The notes below the pieces were generated by a model. That model ran no database searches. It was not told the origin of the DNA and worked only from the letters and a program-made list of their open reading frames with translations. A stretch of DNA of 64,000 nt. Source: Shouchella lonarensis (GTDB lineage Bacteria; Bacillota; Bacilli; Bacillales; Bacillaceae_D). Below are positions 34,041 through 42,733 of the stretch, one piece after another. The stretch's first letter is position 1. The number at the start of each line of letters is the position of its first letter. A program made the translations under genes and the position numbers. The stretch is from positions 62,001-126,000 of the forward strand of contig NZ_FMYM01000001.1 of the NCBI RefSeq assembly GCF_900096965.1, in the 5' to 3' direction.

Positions 34041-35147
34041 CTACATCCCAGAAGCTTTTTGTTTGTTGTCTGTAACGACAATCTTTCTTTTCATCGGAAC
34101 GATTTTCCAGTATGTCCCCATGCGCCAAATCCATTCTAGTGGTCCATATGAAAAACGTTTCAACCAGAAATGGCTAAAGAGTATTTGTAAAAGGAAGATG
34201 AATAATCCTAGACCGTATAAGGAAATCTCTGAGATTTCTCCGATCAATCCCCAGCCTGAAAAATACGCGTGTTCTGTGTCGATTGCGAGCATCACACATA
34301 TGAGTGACTGCAGTAAGTAATTCGTAAAGGCCATTCTTCCAACAGCTTGAAAAGGAATGAGCAACGAACGGACCTTTTTGTTGCTTGTCCCGATGGCCAA
34401 AAATAAAAAGATATAACCTGTCGTAACGAGCAAACATGCTAACTGAAGAATTGTAATTGATACGTTGTCAACCATATCGTAGAAAAACAAGGCTTTTACG
34501 GTAATCCCGATGATAAGAAAAATAGGAGCACCAATCCAAAGGAGGCGTCTGTTTTTCGGTAAATGTGTAAACAACCCAGCTCGATACGCATACATACCAG
34601 GTAGCATATAGGTTAAATCTCCTAAAGCACGGTCAAAGTAGCTTGTCACAACAGAGAAGGATTCAGGTAACATTGAAGAGATGTCTAAAGGGATCCCGAT
34701 GAGCTGTGCGATATCGTTCCCTGCAATCCCACGAACAAAGAAAAAGATACTTAGTGTCAAAAGCCACTTTTGCGGGATCTTTACAAGCAAGAGCAGCATC
34801 AAGCCTGCGATTGCATACGAAAATAAAGCATCGCCACTAAAGATAAACAGTAGATGAATCAAGCCAAATGGTGCCAAGATCAACATGCGTCTAAATAAAA
34901 TGGGTGTTGGATTTAATTCTCGCTTTTGTAACCGATCATAGAGCAGTACCACACTGATCCCGAACATAAACGCAAATAACGGATAAGAACTATTGGAAAA
35001 TAAAACATAGGCATTTGTTGTGAGATTGCCCATTGTCGATGGTGTAAAAAATTGGCTGAGATGGACGATGAAGATGAACAAGAGCGTGATGCCCCTTAGG
35101 CCGTCCAAAACATCAATTCTTCCCAGCGGTTGTGTATGTTGATTCAT
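34041..35147 (-). CDS. DUF418-type polytopic membrane protein, copy 2
   Basis: 368 residues, a clear paralogue of the neighbouring copy. It starts MNQHTQPLGRIDVLDGLRGI, shares AYRAGLFTHLPKNRRLLWI and ends with AVGRMAFTNYLLQS and YGPLEWIWRMGTYW. It lacks the acidic insertion of copy 1. Function is unknown. ATG 35147 follows AGGGGGAA. The promoter region upstream contains two tandem 20-bp palindromes, so this copy appears to be under a dedicated repressor. The gene order (downstream of rpmA) replaces spo0B-obg of B. subtilis. Confidence 0.75.
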   Translation of the reverse strand: MNQHTQPLGRIDVLDGLRGITLLFIFIVHLSQFFTPSTMGNLTTNAYVLFSNSSYPLFAFMFGISVVLLYDRLQKRELNPTPILFRRMLILAPFGLIHLLFIFSGDALFSYAIAGLMLLLLVKIPQKWLLTLSIFFFVRGIAGNDIAQLIGIPLDISSMLPESFSVVTSYFDRALGDLTYMLPGMYAYRAGLFTHLPKNRRLLWIGAPIFLIIGITVKALFFYDMVDNVSITILQLACLLVTTGYIFLFLAIGTSNKKVRSLLIPFQAVGRMAFTNYLLQSLICVMLAIDTEHAYFSGWGLIGEISEISLYGLGLFIFLLQILFSHFWLKRFSYGPLEWIWRMGTYWKIVPMKRKIVVTDNKQKASGM

Positions 35148-35279
35148 TCATATTCCCCCTATGGTTAAAAATTTTCATCAAATCACAACATATTTCATAA
35201 TGTTTTATATAGTATGATATAACCACCCGCACATTTTTTCTTACAAATACTTCTCTTCAAAAGTAATTGCCAAGCTAGA

Positions 35280-35343
35280 TGTATCACACACATAATACAG
35301 TTGCGATGAAAACCATTGTATCATGCCCATGATACAGTTGCAA
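35280..35343 (-). promoter_or_regulatory. Promoter with tandem palindromic operators upstream of DUF418 copy 2
   Basis: On the minus strand TTGCAA (35343-35338), a 17-base spacer and TACAAT (35320-35315) form a promoter. Its spacer region is a near-perfect palindrome, TGTATCATG-GG-CATGATACA (35317-35336). A second copy, TGTATCA...TAATACA, lies at 35280-35299, 37 bp away, and both are flanked by GTTGC. The arrangement suggests a dimeric repressor of the TetR or GntR kind; the regulator is not identified. Confidence 0.6.
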
Positions 35344-35397
35344 CAAAAAATATTAATCTAAAATAAAATGGGATTTTATACCATGGAGCAGAAAAAA

Positions 35398-35442
35398 TAA
35401 ACATGCTGACGAAACGTTCAAACGTCTCATCAGCATGTTTTG
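35398..35442 (-). terminator. Terminator after gbsB (second member of the repeated pair)
   Basis: AACATGCTGA and TCAGCATGTT form the outer stem, as at 33992-34036, with only a few loop differences. It follows the gbsB stop on the minus strand. Confidence 0.8.
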
Positions 35443-35451
35443 ATTACGTAA

Positions 35452-36660
35452 TTATACTGTGCGCGGCACTAAATTAAAGCAACGCTTATAAAGCCATTTA
35501 TAGTCTTCTAATGATAAGTCGCGCGGGTTCCCGATCGTTTGTGGATCTTTATACGCTTCTGTCGCCCAGCGATCAACTTGATTAGGATCAACACCTTGTG
35601 CTTCGAGGGACGGGATTTCGAGTTCCTCAACTAAGTCATACATATAACGGACCGCTGCTTTTGCCGCTTCTTCCGTTGTCATGTGATCGGTGCGAATGCC
35701 AAATGCTTGCGCAATACGGGCGAAGCGCTCTGGTGCACCTTTCCAGTTAAATTCCATGACTGGTCCCATCATCGCAGCAACACATTGCCCGTGGGCAACA
35801 GGTACCATGCCACCGAGTGATTGACTCATCGCATGTGCAGCGCCAGCAGACTCACTGCCGTAAGAAAGACCAGCAAGCATTGCCGATTGTGCCATGCCGT
35901 AACGTGCTTCAAGGTCAGCCCCATCAGCGAATGCGCGGCGAATGTAAGTAGCTGCATATTCAATCGCAAGTAACGCAACGGCATCTGTCACTGGTTGAGC
36001 ATATTTCATTGTATAACACTCGACTGCGTGCGCAATTGCATCAATCCCTGTCATTGCCGTCACGTGAGGAGGCATGGACGTGTGTAATTTTGGATCAATG
36101 ATTGTCAAGTGTGCTGCAATTAGCGGTCCACCTGTGTTGAACTTGTATTCACGCGCTTCATCCGTGATGACCGCCCACTGTGTCACTTCAGAACCTGTCC
36201 CGGCTGTTGTTGGGATCGTCACAAGTGTTGGAATCCGGTTTTCAAGCGGCTTCTTTCCTTCAGCTGCTTCGTAATCTAAGACAGTGCCTTCATGTGTGAC
36301 TTCAACGCCAATCGCCTTCGCTGTATCCATTGATGAACCACCACCAACGGCAACAAGACCATCACAACCTGTTTCTTTATAGAGCGCAGAACCTTTTGCG
36401 ACAAGGCGTGTCGGTGGGTTTGGCTCGACTTTGTTGAATAGAACGATCTCGATACCTGCTTCTTTTAAGCTTGCTTCAACGGGTGCAGTAACACCGGCGT
36501 TGTAAATGCCAGGATCGGTCACGAGTAACACTTTTGTAGATTGTAATGCCTTCACTTCCGCACCTAAATGACGGATGGAATCAATTCCGTGTTTAATTGC
36601 CGTTGGTACTTCAAATGTATGATAACCTAACATTGATTCTACTTTCATATGCATTGCCAT
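35452..36660 (-). CDS. gbsB: Choline dehydrogenase, iron-type alcohol dehydrogenase GbsB
   Basis: 402 residues of the group III alcohol dehydrogenases, oxidising choline to betaine aldehyde with NAD. Markers are the nucleotide-binding GGGSSMDTAKAIG, the metal-site helix TGIDAIAHAVECYT and HGQCVAAMMGPVMEFN. ATG 36660 is chosen: AAGGGAGAG is 6 bases upstream, and length equals B. subtilis GbsB. The frame is open to 36705. It is second in gbsA-gbsB, 28 bases after gbsA. Confidence 0.94.
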   Translation of the reverse strand: MAMHMKVESMLGYHTFEVPTAIKHGIDSIRHLGAEVKALQSTKVLLVTDPGIYNAGVTAPVEASLKEAGIEIVLFNKVEPNPPTRLVAKGSALYKETGCDGLVAVGGGSSMDTAKAIGVEVTHEGTVLDYEAAEGKKPLENRIPTLVTIPTTAGTGSEVTQWAVITDEAREYKFNTGGPLIAAHLTIIDPKLHTSMPPHVTAMTGIDAIAHAVECYTMKYAQPVTDAVALLAIEYAATYIRRAFADGADLEARYGMAQSAMLAGLSYGSESAGAAHAMSQSLGGMVPVAHGQCVAAMMGPVMEFNWKGAPERFARIAQAFGIRTDHMTTEEAAKAAVRYMYDLVEELEIPSLEAQGVDPNQVDRWATEAYKDPQTIGNPRDLSLEDYKWLYKRCFNLVPRTV

Positions 36661-36688
36661 TTGTATCTCTCCCTTATTTATGTGTATA

Positions 36689-38158
36689 TTAGCCGAACCA
36701 GCCAACTGGTTGTGGGTTCGTATTACGGAAAATGTGTTTTACTTCGGTATACTCTTCAAGGCCAATCTTGCCAAGCTCGCGACCGAATCCAGATTGTTTG
36801 TAGCCACCCCATGGCGCTTGCGCGAAATAAGGATGGAAATCGTTAATCCACACTGTGCCCATACGCAGACGGCTTGCGACAAACTCCGCTTTCTCAATAT
36901 TTGTTGAGAAGACCGCTCCAGCGAGGCCGTAAATCGTGTCATTTGCTTTTACAATCGCTTCTTCTGTTGTTTCGAATGTCTCGATCGTTAACACAGGGCC
37001 AAAGATTTCTTCTTGAACAATGCGCATGTCATTTGTACAGCCAGTGAAAATGGTTGGTTCTAAGAAGAAACCATCTTGTAAAGCCGGATCGTCTGGGCGT
37101 TTACCACCGAGTACAACGGTTGCGCCTTCTTGTTTGCCGATCGCAATGTAAGATTCAACTTTTGCGCGGTGTTCAGCAGAAATAAGTGGACCTGATTGCG
37201 TGCCTTCGTCAAAGCCATTGCCAAGTTTAATGTTTTTCGCGCGTTCCACGAGTGCGGTCACAAATTTGTCGTGCAATGACGCTTCCACAAGCAAACGAGA
37301 GCCAGCAGAACACACTTGTCCAGCATGGAAGAAGACAGCGTTTAATGCCTGATCAACAGCGGTGTCAAAGTCACTGTCAGCAAATATAATGTTCGGATTT
37401 TTACCACCGAGTTCGAGTGCGATTTTCTTCACATTACTGCTTGCCGCTTGCATGATCGTTTTTCCAGTCTCAATCCCACCTGTGAAGGAGACAAGGTCGA
37501 CATCAGTGCTTTCTGCAAGTGGGGCACCGACGTCTTTTCCGTTTCCAAGAACGAGATTGACGACCCCTTTTGGAAATCCGATCTCATCAAAAAATTCGAA
37601 GATCTTTACTGTCGTCAGGGGTGTGATTTCACTTGGTTTAATGACGAGTGTGTTTCCTGCTGCAAGGGCCGGTGCGAGTTTCCAAGCGGCTTGTAAGAGT
37701 GGATAATTCCACGGTGTAATTAACGAGCATACGCCGATCGGTTCGCGAACAACTTTGCTGATCGAATTCGGTATCGGGCTTGGAATAAGTTCGCCACCAT
37801 CTTTATCGGCAAGTCCAGCAAAATAAAAGAAGACATTCGCAATATCAGCCATGTCGGCACGACTTTCTTCAATTGTTTTTCCTGTGTCTAACGTTTCAAG
37901 GCGCGCAAGTTCCTCGGCATGTTCTTTCACTTTTTCGCCGATGAGACGGACTTTTTCGCCCCGTTCGTTCGCAGGCGTATTTGCCCACTCACCATCGTCG
38001 AATGCTTTTCTTGCTGCGGCAATCGCTTTGTCACTATCCATTTTTGATCCTTCGGCAGCAGTTGCGACCTGTGACTGGTCAAATGGGTTGATGATTGTGC
38101 GTGTGGCATGGTTGCTTGCTTCAACCCATGCGCCATTAATGTACATAGAAAGTTGCAT
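36689..38158 (-). CDS. gbsA: Betaine-aldehyde dehydrogenase GbsA
   Basis: 489 residues, NAD-dependent aldehyde dehydrogenase fold; it makes glycine betaine from betaine aldehyde. Glu in ALELGGKNPNIIF and the catalytic Cys in AGQVCSAGSRLLV are present, as is the N-terminal MQLSMYINGAWVEAS. ATG 38158 has GGGTGGAG about 5 bases upstream; the three-codon longer frame is not supported. A palindrome, probable GbsR operator, lies 20 bases upstream. Confidence 0.96.
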   Translation of the reverse strand: MQLSMYINGAWVEASNHATRTIINPFDQSQVATAAEGSKMDSDKAIAAARKAFDDGEWANTPANERGEKVRLIGEKVKEHAEELARLETLDTGKTIEESRADMADIANVFFYFAGLADKDGGELIPSPIPNSISKVVREPIGVCSLITPWNYPLLQAAWKLAPALAAGNTLVIKPSEITPLTTVKIFEFFDEIGFPKGVVNLVLGNGKDVGAPLAESTDVDLVSFTGGIETGKTIMQAASSNVKKIALELGGKNPNIIFADSDFDTAVDQALNAVFFHAGQVCSAGSRLLVEASLHDKFVTALVERAKNIKLGNGFDEGTQSGPLISAEHRAKVESYIAIGKQEGATVVLGGKRPDDPALQDGFFLEPTIFTGCTNDMRIVQEEIFGPVLTIETFETTEEAIVKANDTIYGLAGAVFSTNIEKAEFVASRLRMGTVWINDFHPYFAQAPWGGYKQSGFGRELGKIGLEEYTEVKHIFRNTNPQPVGWFG

Positions 38159-38178
38159 AAACTCCACCCTTTCGATAC

Positions 38179-38227
38179 GTTTAATACATATTAAACAAAT
38201 AGTATGTAAATCATCTTAACACGGCAA
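38179..38227 (-). promoter_or_regulatory. gbsAB promoter and candidate GbsR operator
   Basis: On the minus strand TTGCCG (38227-38222), a 17-base spacer and TACTAT (38204-38199) form the promoter. Immediately downstream is an 18-bp perfect palindrome, GTTTAATACATATTAAAC (38179-38196), covering the expected start of transcription. GbsR represses gbsAB in B. subtilis in the absence of choline, so this is the likely operator. Confidence 0.65.
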
Positions 38228-38237
38228 GGGGGATGTG

Positions 38238-38798
38238 TCAAATCCCCTTTTTTGGGAAGCGTGAAAGCAATTCCTCAGCTAATTGACCGTGACGAAATTG
38301 CTCAACAAGTAGGTCGAGGAATTCATAATAAGCAAGAGAAGCAGTGATCGTTTTTAATGTGCGTTCAGCTTCTTGTTGTACGTCAAGCGGGGTGTTTGAA
38401 TCAGTCATTAAGGCTTCGTACTCAGGAATTGCTGCATGAATTGCTTCAACATTGACAGCGCGTTCGCGTTCCCACCGCCGGGTAAAGAATGTCGTAAAAA
38501 AGTGGAAAAAATCTTTTTCTGCTTCGTATAAGTCTTTTCGTTCGCCTTTTCGATAAACACGATGAATCAACTTTTCTTCCAGCAGTTTGCGGACACCAAG
38601 GCTCATGCTGCCTTTGCTCATGCCTAATTCGTCTCGTAATTGATCAAGTGTCATTGGTCCATCATGTAAATAAAGGGTAGCATACAACTGACCGATGGAG
38701 CGGTTTACACCGTAAATATCCATCGTATCAGCAATCCCGTCTTTAATATGTGCATGTGCTTTTGCTAGTGATTGTTGTGCTATTTCCTTGTTATTCAC
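38238..38798 (-). CDS. gbsR: Choline-sensing repressor GbsR
   Basis: 186 residues of the GbsR branch of MarR-like regulators. The winged helix is in LYLHDGPMTLDQLRDELGMS and KGSMSLGVRKLLEEKLIHRV. The following FFHFFTTFFTRRWERER region carries the aromatic residues that line the choline pocket in the family. GTG 38798 follows AGGAGG at 7 bases; a TTG one codon earlier is possible. It lies upstream of gbsAB in the same direction, and a hairpin around its stop codon separates them. Confidence 0.93.
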   Translation of the reverse strand: MNNKEIAQQSLAKAHAHIKDGIADTMDIYGVNRSIGQLYATLYLHDGPMTLDQLRDELGMSKGSMSLGVRKLLEEKLIHRVYRKGERKDLYEAEKDFFHFFTTFFTRRWERERAVNVEAIHAAIPEYEALMTDSNTPLDVQQEAERTLKTITASLAYYEFLDLLVEQFRHGQLAEELLSRFPKKGI

Positions 38799-38861
38799 CA
38801 ATATTCCTCCTGCCCGTCATATTAGCGTTAGTATAGCGTGTCTATCAAGGAAGCGCAATAG

Positions 38862-38889
38862 TTGACATTGTGGATCAGTATGTTAGGAT
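38862..38889 (+). promoter_or_regulatory. Candidate promoter of the betaine-binding lipoprotein gene
   Basis: TTGACA (38862-38867), a 16-base spacer and TAGGAT (38884-38889), divergent from gbsR. Confidence 0.5.
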
Positions 38890-38945
38890 GGGTGCTGCAT
38901 AGATTTAACTTGTTTAAAATTATTTGCATATACGGAGGGGAAACA

Positions 38946-39821
38946 ATGAATAAAAAGTGGACAGCGATCATTGCTGCAAGCAGTGTGCTATTTGTTACTG
39001 GTTGCAATGCGGCAGAAAAAACGGACGGAGAGGAAAAAGAAGCGATTGAGCTTGTGTATGTAGCATGGGAGTCAGAGGTTGCCTCAAATCATGTTATAAA
39101 AGAAGCACTTGAACAAGCAGGTGTGGATGTCACTTTAACAACCGTGGAACAAGGCATCATGTGGTCGAGTGTAGCTGAAGGGAAAGCAGATGGGTTTGTG
39201 GCAGCTTGGTTGCCCAATGATATGAAGAGTGATTATGAGACGTATGGGGATAAAGTGGAGGATTTAGGTGCAAATCTTGAAGGAGCAAAGACAGGATTAG
39301 CTGTCCCAGCATATATGGATATCGAAAGCATCGCAGATTTACATTCGGATGTTGTTACTGAAATTACCGGCATTGACGCCGGCGCGGGAATTATGACGAC
39401 AACAGAAGAAGTGGTGGAGGCATATGGGTTAGAAGGAATAACGCTCATTGCCAGTACAGATGCGATGATGACAGCACAACTTGATAGCGATTATCAAAAA
39501 GAAGAACCAATTGTTATTACGGCTTGGCAGCCGCACTGGAAATTCCAGTCGTATGACTTGAAATTTTTAGAGGACCCAAAAGGTATTTATGAAGCAAATG
39601 GGGAAATTCGCACGATGGTGCGTCACGGGTTGAAAGAAGATGCCCCGATTAGCTACAAAGTGCTTGATCAATTTTATTGGACACCGGAAGAAATGAATGA
39701 AGTGATGTTGCTCATGGAAGAAGACGGACTCACGCCGGAAGAAGCAGCAAAGAAATGGGTGAACGACAATCAAGCGCGTGTTGATGAATGGTTGGTAGGT
39801 ATAAAAGAAAGCGCAGCATAA
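38946..39821 (+). CDS. Glycine betaine-binding lipoprotein (OpuAC/ProX type), orphan
   Basis: 291 residues. A lipoprotein signal ends at VTGC (Cys about residue 21). The mature part is an OpuAC-type fold with WESEVASNHVIKEALEQAG, AWLPNDMKSDY and ITAWQPHWKFQSYDLKFLED, whose tryptophans suit an aromatic cage for betaines. GGAGGGG lies upstream of ATG 38946. No ABC permease or ATPase gene adjoins it, so it must work with a transporter encoded elsewhere. Its location next to gbsR-gbsAB links uptake and synthesis of betaine. Confidence 0.88.
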   Translation: MNKKWTAIIAASSVLFVTGCNAAEKTDGEEKEAIELVYVAWESEVASNHVIKEALEQAGVDVTLTTVEQGIMWSSVAEGKADGFVAAWLPNDMKSDYETYGDKVEDLGANLEGAKTGLAVPAYMDIESIADLHSDVVTEITGIDAGAGIMTTTEEVVEAYGLEGITLIASTDAMMTAQLDSDYQKEEPIVITAWQPHWKFQSYDLKFLEDPKGIYEANGEIRTMVRHGLKEDAPISYKVLDQFYWTPEEMNEVMLLMEEDGLTPEEAAKKWVNDNQARVDEWLVGIKESAA

Positions 39822-39827
39822 TTCTCT

Positions 39828-39853
39828 AAACGTCCTTTTGTAGGGCGTTTTTT
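39828..39853 (+). terminator. Terminator of the betaine-binding protein gene
   Basis: AACGTCCT pairs with AGGGCGTT (one G-U pair), followed by T4-5. Confidence 0.75.
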
Positions 39854-39952
39854 CGTGTCCAGTTGGATCTTTTTGACATGAAACTGTATTTTCACTAAGT
39901 AAGCAAATATGCTATGATAGGCAAGATGAGTTTGTAGGAAAGAAGGATCGCA

Positions 39953-41098
39953 ATGGAACAGATGATTTATTTAGATAATAGCGCGACGACACGTCCTTAC
40001 GAGGAAGTGCTCTCTTTATATACGAAAATTGCGAGGGAATACTTTGGCAATCCCTCTTCATTGCATACGTTAGGGATGGAGGCGGAGCGTGTACTGACAC
40101 ATGCGCGTGAGCGAGTAGCCGCGTATTTGCTCTGTCAGCCGGATGAATTATTATTTACATCAGGAGGGACCGAGGCAAACGGTCTCGTTATTCATGGTGT
40201 CGTTCAGGCGAAGCAGCAAGAACAGGCTCATATCATTGCGACAACGATGGAACATGCGTCTGTTTATGAGTCATTAAAGCAATTAGAAGCGACAGGTGTG
40301 CACGTCACGTACATTGCACCAAATGCCGATGGGCACATGACAGTTGAGGCGATTGAACAAGCAATTCGACCGGAAACCGTACTTGTGACGATCGGTCATG
40401 TGCAAGGTGAGCTTGGTTCCGTGCAACCAATTGCTAAGATCGGGGCAATGTTGGCGCGTTATCCAACGATTCGGTACCATGTTGATGCCGTACAAAGTTT
40501 GACCAAAGTTGCGTTCTCGTTAGTAAATATTGATTTCCTTACGATTTCCGCTCATAAAGTGCACGGATTAAAAGGGACAGGCGCATTATTTGTCCGTAAT
40601 CGCAAATGGTTGCGTGCCCTATATTATGGGGGATCGCAAGAACAGCGCTTGCGTCCAGGTACAGAAAATGTCGCCGGTGCAGCAGCATTTGCCAAAGCAA
40701 TTTGGCAAACAGAAGCACGTCGTCGCGTCGAAGAAGGGCATTTGCAAATGCTTCAGCAAATGTTATGGGAAGGGTTAGAACCCATTTCTGGTATTGTGCG
40801 TAATACCCCGATGACTGGGGCTGCACCGCACATTTTGAATGTTTCTGTACCGGGAATCAAAGCGGAAGTGCTCGTTCAAGCGCTAGGTCAGGAAGGTATT
40901 TATGTGTCGACACAATCGGCGTGCTCCACGAAGACAGGGAAACCGAGTCGCGTTTTGTTAGGGGCTGGCTTTCCACTTGACCGTGCGAATAGTGCGATCC
41001 GATTCAGTTTCTCATATGAAACGACGACAGAAGACATCCAGACGTGTATAGCGGTCTGTAAAAGAGTCATTCCGCAATTAATAGAGGTGATTTCATGA
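39953..41098 (+). CDS. nifZ: Cysteine desulfurase (ThiI partner)
   Basis: 381 residues of the NifS/IscS class: N-terminal [18 protein letters not shown] lysine in [16 protein letters not shown], persulfide Cys in [14 protein letters not shown]. It hands sulfur to ThiI for 4-thiouridine in tRNA; the 4-base overlap with thiI (ATGA) reproduces the nifZ-thiI pair of B. subtilis. GAAGGAT precedes the ATG. Confidence 0.92.
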   Translation: MEQMIYLDNSATTRPYEEVLSLYTKIAREYFGNPSSLHTLGMEAERVLTHARERVAAYLLCQPDELLFTSGGTEANGLVIHGVVQAKQQEQAHIIATTMEHASVYESLKQLEATGVHVTYIAPNADGHMTVEAIEQAIRPETVLVTIGHVQGELGSVQPIAKIGAMLARYPTIRYHVDAVQSLTKVAFSLVNIDFLTISAHKVHGLKGTGALFVRNRKWLRALYYGGSQEQRLRPGTENVAGAAAFAKAIWQTEARRRVEEGHLQMLQQMLWEGLEPISGIVRNTPMTGAAPHILNVSVPGIKAEVLVQALGQEGIYVSTQSACSTKTGKPSRVLLGAGFPLDRANSAIRFSFSYETTTEDIQTCIAVCKRVIPQLIEVIS

Positions 41099-42297
41099 AT
41101 ATAGATCATATTTTAATTCGTTACGGTGAGCTTGCGTTAAAAGGAAAAAATCGCGGTTCATTTGAAAAATTGTTATTAGCCAACATTCGCCGAGCGTTGG
41201 CTCACTGCGAAGGCGTCAAAGCGCGCCGAACGTTTGGACGTATTGTCGTCGAACTGAACGGTGTTGCGCACGAGCCTGTAGTTGAAGCGTTAGCACCTGT
41301 ATTCGGGATTCATTCCTACAGTTTGGCGCTTCGCGTAGAAAATGACGTAGAAGCGATGCAACGTGGTGCGCTCTTTATGTTAAATCAGCATCCCGAAGCA
41401 AAGACATTTAAAATTAGTGCGCGCCGAGCGTACAAGCCTTTTCCGACTGATTCGCAAACGCTCAATCATCTTGTTGGTGGCTATGTGCTAAAAGCAAAAG
41501 ATGGGGCGATTGCGGTCAATGTTCATACCCCGGATGCAAATATTAACGTTGAAGTACGGGAATCGGGCACATACATTACGTCAGGTGCATTTGCAGGAGC
41601 GAAAGGGTTACCTCTTGGTTCAAGTGGGAAGGTTTTGCATATGCTCTCAGGTGGGATTGATTCGCCAGTTGCCGCACATTTACTGATGCAGCGCGGTGCG
41701 GAGCTGGAGATGATTCATTTTCACAGCCCGCCATATACGAATGAACGAGCCAAGCAAAAGGTACTTGACCTCGTCCGGATTTTAACGAAATACGGGGGTG
41801 AAATGACCGTCCATCTTGTCCCTTTTACCGATATCCAAACGCATATTCACCAAAAAGTCCCTAGTAGTTATGAAATGACGATCATGCGACGAATGATGCT
41901 ACGTATTGCCGAGAAAATTGCCATTGAGCGTGGGATTTTAGCGATCTCAAATGGAGAAAGTTTAGGACAAGTTGCTTCTCAAACATTGGCAAGCATGCAC
42001 ACGATTAATGAAGTGACAAATGTACCTGTTCTTCGCCCACTTTTAGCAATGGATAAAGAAGTTGTCATCGGGAAAGCAAAACAAATAGGTACGTATGAAA
42101 CATCTATCTTGCCGTTTGAAGATTGTTGCACAATCTTTCTCCCTTCTGATTCAAAAACAAAGCCAAAGCGTACGAACGCTGCAAGATATGAACAACATGT
42201 CGAGGTTGAAGAAAAGTGTAACGCAGCAGTGGCAGAAACTGAGCGACTAACGATTGCGACTCGTACAGCTAAAAATGAAATTGAACAGCTATTTTAA
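41095..42297 (+). CDS. thiI: tRNA 4-thiouridine synthetase ThiI
   Basis: 400 residues: an N-terminal ferredoxin-like and THUMP RNA-binding region ([35 protein letters not shown]) and a C-terminal PP-loop adenylation domain with [17 protein letters not shown]. It lacks the C-terminal rhodanese domain of E. coli ThiI, as in other Bacilli. It activates U8 of tRNA for thiolation. Translationally coupled to nifZ. Confidence 0.96.
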   Translation: MNIDHILIRYGELALKGKNRGSFEKLLLANIRRALAHCEGVKARRTFGRIVVELNGVAHEPVVEALAPVFGIHSYSLALRVENDVEAMQRGALFMLNQHPEAKTFKISARRAYKPFPTDSQTLNHLVGGYVLKAKDGAIAVNVHTPDANINVEVRESGTYITSGAFAGAKGLPLGSSGKVLHMLSGGIDSPVAAHLLMQRGAELEMIHFHSPPYTNERAKQKVLDLVRILTKYGGEMTVHLVPFTDIQTHIHQKVPSSYEMTIMRRMMLRIAEKIAIERGILAISNGESLGQVASQTLASMHTINEVTNVPVLRPLLAMDKEVVIGKAKQIGTYETSILPFEDCCTIFLPSDSKTKPKRTNAARYEQHVEVEEKCNAAVAETERLTIATRTAKNEIEQLF

Positions 42298-42356
42298 GCC
42301 TCTATAAATACGTCCGGCATGTTTCGTTTTTTATAAAAATTTACCAAGTTTTTTTG

Positions 42357-42386
42357 TGTATGTTCTTCTCACTTTCGCGCATTCTA
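42357..42386 (+). promoter_or_regulatory. Candidate sigma-G promoter of the SASP gene
   Basis: TGTATG (42357-42362), a 17-base spacer and CATTCTA (42380-42386), the latter a perfect CATnnTA -10 for the forespore sigma factor, 25 bases before the SASP start codon. Confidence 0.6.
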
Positions 42387-42410
42387 GTAGTACCGAAGGA
42401 GGTGAGACAC

Positions 42411-42599
42411 ATGGCAAACAGCTTAGTAACACCTGGTGCGCAACAAGCTATTGATCAAATGAAGTATGAAATCGCTTCTGAATTCGGTGTAACACTTGGT
42501 CCTGATTCAACTTCTCGTGCGAACGGGTCTGTAGGTGGAGAAATCACGAAGCGCCTTGTTGCAGCAGCAGAGCAGCAACTTGGTGGGTATCACAAATAA
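42411..42599 (+). CDS. sspA: Alpha/beta-type small acid-soluble spore protein
   Basis: 62 residues. [20 protein letters not shown] contains the germination-protease cleavage region (KYEIASEFG), and [13 protein letters not shown] is the DNA-binding block of alpha/beta SASPs that coat spore DNA and protect it from UV. ATG 42411 follows AAGGAGGTGAG. The letter A is given by synteny with thiI; alpha/beta paralogues are hard to separate. Confidence 0.93.
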   Translation: MANSLVTPGAQQAIDQMKYEIASEFGVTLGPDSTSRANGSVGGEITKRLVAAAEQQLGGYHK

Positions 42600-42617
42600 T
42601 GATATAAAGCATGACTG

Positions 42618-42644
42618 AAGGACAAGGTCTCCCTTGTCCTTTTG
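42618..42644 (+). terminator. SASP gene terminator
   Basis: AAGGACAAGG and CCTTGTCCTT form a 10-bp stem with a short T run. Confidence 0.88.
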
Positions 42645-42733
42645 TATGTTCATTTGGGGGAACGGTTTCATACATAGAGATGTTTGTGGTACGATAATGG
42701 ATGAAGTGATTAATGGAGAAAGGTTGTGTTGTC

